A stretch of DNA of 64,000 bases, from positions 62,001 to 126,000 of the forward strand of contig JAUIMB010000005.1 in the NCBI GenBank assembly GCA_030432635.1, written 5' to 3'. The notes under the pieces were generated by a model. It worked only from the letters and a program-made list of their open reading frames with translations, did not search any database and was not told where the DNA came from. Positions 59,124 to 64,000 of this stretch are shown in pieces. Both the position numbers and the translations under genes were made by a program. Position 1 is the first letter of the stretch. Each line of letters starts with the position of its first letter. The DNA is from Bacteroidia bacterium (GTDB taxonomy: Bacteria; Bacteroidota; Bacteroidia; Flavobacteriales; Flavobacteriaceae).

Positions 59124-61433
59124 TTAATTCTTGTTATCATTAGAGGAAAATGGAGTGACTTCAAAAAGAATAGGCAATGAATAATTGACAATTACCGGTT
59201 TCCCATTCATCTTTCCTGGTGTAAACCTTGGCAAGCTATTGACAACTCTTATAGCCTCAGTTTCCAGTTCTGGATGAGGTGCTCTAGCCCTTGCGCCAAA
59301 TACAACTCCATTTTTATCAATTTTAAAGAGGACGTTGATACGCTGTTTCCCAACCAAATTGAGTTTTGAAGCTAAGTCTAGATTGAATTCTTTATTAACA
59401 AAACGACTGATCTCTTGACCCACACATCGCTTTTTCCCTTCCTGTGTAGAATGTTGAGCACACGAGTCATACATAGGAACCTCATCTACCGTACTAAAAG
59501 GTATACCCTCAGATTGATTTTTCGAGGTTGTTTTAAGCACTTTCCCAAAAGTCTCGTAATTAGTTGAATCTGTTGGGTTTGAAGTATCGAAAGTTTTAGC
59601 ATCTGAATTTACTTGGAATATTATTGGCAAACTGTAAGGTACATTTACGGTTTTCCCTTTTTGTTTTCCTGGAATAAATTGCGGCAGTTCACCAATGACA
59701 CGCTTGGCCTCGGTTTCAAGATCAGGATGTGGTGCACGTGCTCTAACGTCTTTAACAAAACCATTCTCGTCAATTTTAAATATCACATTGATTCGCACAC
59801 GACCAGTCAAACCCAATTCCATAGCCATTTTTGTATTGAACTTTTTTGTGACATGCTTTGTAATGCCTTCAACCATACAGGTCTTTCGCTCTTCATTTGT
59901 TTTTAAGGAATCGCAAAACGTATACGTTGGAACCTCATCAATAACTGAAAAAGGCACGTCTATGGATTTATCAATTTCGGAAACCTCAATTATTTCATCG
60001 GTTTTAATGCCGTTTATTCGTATGATAGCTCCACCTTCAATGGGCACTACCAGCAATCCTTTGTAGGAATCGTCATGATCTAACAAGTCCAGTTTCTCTT
60101 GAAACCTTTTCTTTTCGTCATCAGTCATTCCACTACCTCCTTTGTTGACCACCAATCTTAACATACCACCCTTGGCCTGATTTTCCCATATGACTTTTGC
60201 TTCATCAGTTTTTTTCCAATCGAGATATTCTTTGTAGGTTCTTTTGGGCTCATTGGATACGTTTTGGTATAATTCCAAGTCTTTATCGGTAAGCGTTCCG
60301 TCTTCTGATTTTGTTTTTAAGGTCCTATCAGAAATGTATTTCACAAATACCTCAAAGCGAAAGTATTGCTCTCTTGTTTTTATGTAAACATCTTCATCTT
60401 TCATTACAAAATTGGCAATTTCAAAAAACGACTTTCCGTTTTCCTCCATTTCAACAAGTTCTCTGTACAACCTCTCCTTCAACTCCTTAGATGGCAGTTC
60501 TTGCAATTCAGAAATTTCAATAGTTTCCGTAAGATGCGTTTCTTGTTCTTGCGCGTATGATGATGTATAGACGAGCATTACAAATAACGACGGAATGAGC
60601 AGTAAATATTTGAGCATACTGATTTGTTTTGATTTTGATCTATTTAGCATAAGAATTCGCTTTTTGATTAATGACTGTTTAAAAAATGGGTTAACAAATG
60701 AAAACTGCTGTGTCTCAAATACCTGAGTCAACAAATTATCATAATACTGAGACCTGTTGTGTCGTTTTACAGCTTTGGCATCGGCTATAAATTCGTGTTG
60801 TGCTGCAATTCTAATTTGATACATGTAAATTAGAGGATTGAACCAAAACAGGATCTTCATAAGTTCAAAGAATAACAAATCCCAACTGTGCTTATGTTGG
60901 ACATGGACTGTTTCATGGTCTAAAATGGTTTGCTTTTCTTCTGCATTTAATAGTGCTCCCAGAAACACATAGTGGAAAAATGAAAACGCCTTTGTACTGT
61001 TGCGCAAACTTACAATCACCAAGTTTCCCTTCCAACGCTTAGGGTTTTTAGACATTAGCCAAAAGAGGTTTATGAACTTTATAAGGAACAGTGTTGTGGT
61101 TATACACATTCCGGAAACAAGTAGGATATTTAAAACAGACATTGGTTCTGGCTGTATATTGATACCTGCTTGCATCGCAATTTGAGGGTCAATGGCACTG
61201 ACTCTTTCAGAAGCATTCCCTATAATGACTTCAGGTAAATTGATCACAAAATCTTTAGCAATGACAGTTTTAATACGATCTATTTTTATAAAAGGAATAA
61301 CTATTGAAAGTACTGCAGTAAGAAGCAAATAAACTCTATTCAAATTAAAAAACGTCTCTTTCTTAAGACAAACATCATAGATGATCAAAAAGAGCAATTG
61401 GAAGGTCACAACCTGTAAAATATAATGTAACAT
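59124..61433 (-). CDS. M56-family (BlaR1-like) membrane peptidase with two C-terminal TonB-like repeats
   Basis: The 769-residue protein has hydrophobic segments near 5-22, 33-50, 100-125 and 275-292. The zinc site HETVH (173-177) and QHEFIADAKAV lie in the cytoplasmic protease part. Residues 295-495 are helical and charged. Two repeats follow (498-608 and 649-759), each with DEVPxY, Cys-x11-Cys (507/519; 658/670), VxFKIDxNG, ARAPHPxLETEA and a TonB-C-like end (YSLPI(I/L)F). These replace the penicillin sensor of BlaR1. It is encoded one base after the BlaI-like gene and abuts the TPR gene. A role as a sensor for an envelope signal is inferred. Confidence 0.93.
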   Translation of the reverse strand: MLHYILQVVTFQLLFLIIYDVCLKKETFFNLNRVYLLLTAVLSIVIPFIKIDRIKTVIAKDFVINLPEVIIGNASERVSAIDPQIAMQAGINIQPEPMSVLNILLVSGMCITTTLFLIKFINLFWLMSKNPKRWKGNLVIVSLRNSTKAFSFFHYVFLGALLNAEEKQTILDHETVHVQHKHSWDLLFFELMKILFWFNPLIYMYQIRIAAQHEFIADAKAVKRHNRSQYYDNLLTQVFETQQFSFVNPFFKQSLIKKRILMLNRSKSKQISMLKYLLLIPSLFVMLVYTSSYAQEQETHLTETIEISELQELPSKELKERLYRELVEMEENGKSFFEIANFVMKDEDVYIKTREQYFRFEVFVKYISDRTLKTKSEDGTLTDKDLELYQNVSNEPKRTYKEYLDWKKTDEAKVIWENQAKGGMLRLVVNKGGSGMTDDEKKRFQEKLDLLDHDDSYKGLLVVPIEGGAIIRINGIKTDEIIEVSEIDKSIDVPFSVIDEVPTYTFCDSLKTNEERKTCMVEGITKHVTKKFNTKMAMELGLTGRVRINVIFKIDENGFVKDVRARAPHPDLETEAKRVIGELPQFIPGKQKGKTVNVPYSLPIIFQVNSDAKTFDTSNPTDSTNYETFGKVLKTTSKNQSEGIPFSTVDEVPMYDSCAQHSTQEGKKRCVGQEISRFVNKEFNLDLASKLNLVGKQRINVLFKIDKNGVVFGARARAPHPELETEAIRVVNSLPRFTPGKMNGKPVIVNYSLPILFEVTPFSSNDNKN
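59157..59942 (-). repeat. Two tandem TonB-C-like repeats in the second M56 gene
   Basis: The segments 59610-59942 and 59157-59489 encode homologous domains of about 111 residues each, with identical motif order and matching Cys spacing. About 120 bases of linker separate them. A third relative is encoded in the lipoprotein gene at 57407-57883. Confidence 0.85.
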
Positions 61434-61434
61434 A

Positions 61435-61797
61435 CTAAGATCTATTATTATTGATGTCCTTTAAAATAGCTTCCATGTCGTTCAAGTCGATGTCATTTTT
61501 CTTGACAAAAAAAGATACCATACTTTTGAAAGAACCCTGAAAATAGTTGTCTACCAAATTGGTTATGGATTGGTTACTGTAATCCTGTTTCTTAACCAAT
61601 GGAAAATACAAATGCCCTTTGCCTTGTTTTTCATAATCAACAAATCCCTTATTCTCTAGAATCCTTACAATAGTTGAAACGGTATTGTAAGCTGGCTTAG
61701 GTTCTGGAAGTTGTTCGATAATAGATTTAACGTTGGCCCTTTCAAGTTGCCATAGCACTTGCATGATTTCTTCCTCTGCTTTAGTGAGTTGTTTCAT
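61435..61797 (-). CDS. BlaI/MecI/CopY-family repressor (second module)
   Basis: The 120-residue winged-helix repressor reads LTKAEEEIMQVLWQLERANVKSIIEQL, then PKPAYNTVSTIVRILENKGFVDYEKQGKGHLYFPL, and ends in a helical dimer tail. It resembles the repressor at 44523 but is clearly different in sequence. It lies 22 bases after the DUF4350-like gene and one base before the M56 gene, so its promoter is probably upstream of the DUF4350-like gene, where two tandem palindromes occur (62765-62798). Confidence 0.93.
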   Translation of the reverse strand: MKQLTKAEEEIMQVLWQLERANVKSIIEQLPEPKPAYNTVSTIVRILENKGFVDYEKQGKGHLYFPLVKKQDYSNQSITNLVDNYFQGSFKSMVSFFVKKNDIDLNDMEAILKDINNNRS

Positions 61798-61819
61798 TTC
61801 CTTTATTATTTTATTATGC

Positions 61820-62731
61820 CTAGGAACTTAGCCATAGCATTAAATTTCTTACAAATTCAATATTGTTTGGAGCAACTTCAGATTTAAATCCAGTGTAAAA
61901 TGTTCTATTTTGACGCGTGATTTTTTGTGATGTAAACTGCGCTGCCTCACCAAAAACTGCTATTTTTCCTTTTCCAAAATCCATTATGGCTCCCTGAAAC
62001 TTATTTTCCAAATCCTCTGTTTTAGTCTGATCATCAAACTGCCAAGCGATTTCAGGCTGTAAACAAATATCACCACTCTTAAACTTTAAAACACCAATGG
62101 CATTATCGGGAATTTGAAAAGATGACCCTGTAAATGTGGTCACACTACGAAGTGCTTTTCCATAAGTTCCATCGGTAATTTGGGTCCTTAAAAGGCGTTC
62201 ATTCTCCTCAGAAAAAACATCTGGTTGACCATTTGGGATATTCAACTGTGCAAACCCGTCACAAAAATCAAAGCCAAAAGCTTGTGCCAAAGTATTCGTG
62301 GCTCCTGCAAAAGGCATATGATCAGCAATGAGGAGCAATCGTCCTCCATTGGCAACCCATTGTTTTATTGAAGAAATTTCTGCTTTAGTGAAAGCATCAT
62401 GGATGGGTTGTTGCCAATTTCCTAAATTTTTTGAAGCTATTGCATTAGATATGACCAAAACGTCAGTTTGTCCAAGATTGTCGAATGCTTTCAAAGGATG
62501 GACTCGGTAGCCATCTTTTTGCAACAACATACCAAATGGTTGGTATCTACCACTCAACGTATGGAAGTTATTGTGAAGCTCATCGATGAAAACTTTTGGC
62601 CCTTCTTCTTGCTTAAAATGAGGTGTTTTTATTTCAGGTATTTGAACTGTATCTGCCATTTGCTGTGCTGCAAGTGACCAACTACAACCCAGTACTGCAC
62701 ATATAGTGATGACCCTTAAGATCCTTGGCAT
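61820..62731 (-). CDS. Secreted DUF4350-like/GATase1-like protein
   Basis: The 303-residue protein has a signal peptide ending WSLAAQ. The body resembles the DUF4350 and ThuA-like class-I glutamine-amidotransferase fold: VFIDELHNNFHTL, TDVLVISNAIAS, IKQWVANGGRLLLIADHMPFAG, GKGKIAVFGEAAQFTS. Such domains often serve as non-enzymatic sensors, and no catalytic Cys triad was seen. It appears to be the first gene of the operon with blaI, M56 and TPR genes. This position suggests that its product belongs to the same envelope response. Confidence 0.8.
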   Translation of the reverse strand: MPRILRVITICAVLGCSWSLAAQQMADTVQIPEIKTPHFKQEEGPKVFIDELHNNFHTLSGRYQPFGMLLQKDGYRVHPLKAFDNLGQTDVLVISNAIASKNLGNWQQPIHDAFTKAEISSIKQWVANGGRLLLIADHMPFAGATNTLAQAFGFDFCDGFAQLNIPNGQPDVFSEENERLLRTQITDGTYGKALRSVTTFTGSSFQIPDNAIGVLKFKSGDICLQPEIAWQFDDQTKTEDLENKFQGAIMDFGKGKIAVFGEAAQFTSQKITRQNRTFYTGFKSEVAPNNIEFVRNLMLWLSS

Positions 62732-62764
62732 TCTAGTTATGTTTTGATTTAACGTTTCAAATAT

Positions 62765-62780
62765 AACTAAAATTTTAGTT
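62765..62780. promoter_or_regulatory. Operator palindrome A of the second BlaI module
   Basis: AACTAAAATTTTAGTT is a perfect 16-base palindrome, 34 bases upstream of the DUF4350-like ATG. A second, related site follows 18 bases away centre to centre. The pair is the likely binding site for the repressor encoded at 61435-61797. Confidence 0.6.
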
Positions 62781-62782
62781 TA

Positions 62783-62798
62783 AACTAAGTTTTTAGTT
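62783..62798. promoter_or_regulatory. Operator palindrome B of the second BlaI module
   Basis: AACTAA and TTAGTT frame four bases (GTTT). The half-sites are the same as in palindrome A. It lies between the divergent DUF4350-like and DUF456 genes, so it could control either or both. Confidence 0.55.
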
Positions 62799-62855
62799 AT
62801 AAATGTAACAAAGCAGGTTGTTTCACGTCTAATTGATAGCATTTAAATTGAATAC

Positions 62856-63353
62856 ATGGACCTATTTTTAGTTATTTTGGCCACCTTTTTTATGATTTTA
62901 GGAATTATAGGCAGTTTTTTACCAGTACTCCCAGGACCCTTGACTAGTTGGGTAGGACTGCTCATTTTTCATTTGGCAGATGTTATACCCATGAATTGGG
63001 CATTCTTAATCATCACGCTTATAATTGCGCTCGTGATTTGGATATTAGACTATATCATTCCTGCAATGGGCACCAAAAGATTTGGAGGCACTAAAGCAGG
63101 CATGATTGGCACAACCGTTGGCCTAATTGTTGGTTTACTGTCGCCTATTCCAGGTGGCATTATCATTGGACCATTTATTGGTGCATTGATTGGAGAACTT
63201 ATTAATAAAAGTGAACTGGACAAAGCCATTAAAGCTGCTTTTGGATCCTTTCTAGGCTTCTTGGCTTCGACCCTTATTAAGTTTGTCGTTGCCATGATAT
63301 TCTTAGGTTTATTTATAGTGAAGTTTATCGAATATAAGCACGTAATATTCTAG
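62856..63353 (+). CDS. DUF456 small membrane protein
   Basis: The 165-residue protein is almost wholly hydrophobic, with Gly-rich helices: LLVILATFFMILGIIGSFLPVLPGPL-type opening, then MGTKRFGGTKAGMIGTTVGLIVGLL and GPFIGALIGELI. This pattern is diagnostic for DUF456. No function is known. It is divergent from the DUF4350-BlaI operon, and a hairpin lies just downstream. Confidence 0.92.
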   Translation: MDLFLVILATFFMILGIIGSFLPVLPGPLTSWVGLLIFHLADVIPMNWAFLIITLIIALVIWILDYIIPAMGTKRFGGTKAGMIGTTVGLIVGLLSPIPGGIIIGPFIGALIGELINKSELDKAIKAAFGSFLGFLASTLIKFVVAMIFLGLFIVKFIEYKHVIF

Positions 63354-63383
63354 TCGAATAATCTCAATTTTACACAAAAGAAA

Positions 63384-63411
63384 AGCCTAACATATTGAGA
63401 AATGTTAGGCT
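63384..63411 (-). terminator. Hairpin terminator, minus-strand orientation
   Basis: AGCCTAACAT (63384-63393) pairs with ATGTTAGGCT (63402-63411) around an 8-base loop. On the minus strand it is followed by TTTTCTTTTG, so it most likely ends transcription of the response-regulator gene. On the plus strand no T run follows. Confidence 0.65.
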
Positions 63412-63506
63412 CAGGTCTTTGCTATTAATTCAACAAATTACTTAGAGGGATTAACTAAATTATATTGTTGATTAATCAAATATATTTAATCAGATTTATT
63501 TTTTGC

Positions 63507-63543
63507 TGCGGAAAAACCGTAAACTTGATGCGGAAAAACCGTA
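63507..63543. repeat. Two direct copies of TGCGGAAAAACCGTA, 22-base period
   Basis: The 15-base sequence occurs at 63507-63521 and again at 63529-63543, on the same strand. The period of 22 bases is about two helical turns. It lies in the 260-base non-coding stretch between the DUF456 gene and the response-regulator gene, which otherwise holds only AT-rich sequence, a TTGATTAATCAA palindrome (63468-63479) and the hairpin. Confidence 0.7.
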
Positions 63544-63613
63544 GTTTTCAGCATTGACAAGGGTTTCAGAATGGTAATTCTGATTAAGAATTTGAATTGT
63601 TTATGAGGTTTTT

Positions 63614-64000
63614 CTATAAAAACCCCTTATTTCGAGCTTCTTGTATTAAGGTTTCATCCTTTCCATCTGCAATTGAAAACAGTATTTTCAATTGTTTTTT
63701 TCGCTTCTCTATAGCGCTCATAGACAGATTGATATATTCTGTGAGACTTCTGGTTTTTATACCCTTTGATAATAAATGAAGGATTTTGCGGTTGATCTCA
63801 TCGACATAAATATCATTGATTACCGATTTGTTCAGAAAATTACTTACTGTACTACTGTAATATGGAGGATCTACCAATATGTGCTGAAAGGCCTCAGCCA
63901 ATTCACTGGACGTAAGATCACTCTTTATCAAAAAGCCATCAGGATTAATTTCCTTTACAATGCTATGAATACGATACGATTCATTGAACATGGTCAAGAT
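63614..64000 (-). CDS. Response regulator, C-terminal part (receiver end + LuxR-like HTH); 5' end outside the window
   Basis: The frame is open to the window edge, so the start at 63997 is not real. The visible part of 128 residues or so starts inside a receiver domain (MFNESYRIHSIVKEINPDGFLIKSDLTSSELAEAFQHIL, with the conserved Lys). It continues with an HTH output domain (INRKILHLLSKGIKTRSLTEYINLSMSAIEKRKKQLKILF) and ends EARNKGFL, a common ending in flavobacterial response regulators. The phosphorylation Asp lies outside the window. The target genes are unknown. Confidence 0.8.
   Translation of the reverse strand: MLTMFNESYRIHSIVKEINPDGFLIKSDLTSSELAEAFQHILVDPPYYSSTVSNFLNKSVINDIYVDEINRKILHLLSKGIKTRSLTEYINLSMSAIEKRKKQLKILFSIADGKDETLIQEARNKGFL

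Overview
The window looks like chromosomal DNA from a marine-type member of the Flavobacteriaceae (Bacteroidota). The signs are low GC, A-rich leaders instead of Shine-Dalgarno sequences, SusC/SusD/SusE-type genes, type IX secretion (T9SS) C-terminal sorting domains, many Bacteroidota-style lipoproteins and one TAnnTTTG-type -7 element. No phage, transposase, integrase or CRISPR array was seen.

Region 1 (1-10.9 kb) holds unlinked genes. These are the tail of a beta-propeller-like protein, a very large metallophosphoesterase/Omp85 lipoprotein with a kinase-like middle, a hydrolase-OsmC gene broken by a 2-bp slip in an AT tract, SelO, a lone HD-PycTM protein (Pycsar-effector type) and a large GAF-domain protein.

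Region 2 (11-41.3 kb) is an alpha-glucan (starch/maltodextrin) utilisation locus. Around a LacI-type regulator and a 318-bp control region with a perfect CGAAAACGTTTTCG operator lie two arms. The rightward arm encodes SusC, SusD, two SusE/F-type binding lipoproteins and a T9SS-secreted GH13 amylase. The leftward arm encodes an MFS sugar importer, beta-phosphoglucomutase, GH65 maltose phosphorylase, a neopullulanase-type GH13, an esterase, an esterase-GH31 fusion, two more GH13 lipoproteins, a SusB-type GH97 and a small secreted protein. The implied route is surface amylolysis, SusCD import, periplasmic hydrolysis to maltose/glucose, MFS uptake, then phosphorolysis to glucose and beta-glucose-1-phosphate, which becomes glucose-6-phosphate. 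Two related esterases suggest that the natural substrate may carry ester groups. A GH53 endo-galactanase follows behind a terminator.

Region 3 (41.3-64 kb) is mixed housekeeping: tRNA-Leu(UAG), M20 and M28 peptidases, hemW, ruvC, PhnA, MmcQ/YjbR, DUF4230, a cyclase-family hydrolase, a membrane glycosyltransferase pair and Bax-inhibitor-1. It also has two BlaI-M56 (BlaR1-like) regulatory modules, each with its own pair of tandem palindromes upstream. The second M56 protein carries two TonB-C-terminal-like repeats, and the same Cys-x11-Cys-headed domain recurs in a small lipoprotein nearby. The window ends inside a response-regulator gene.
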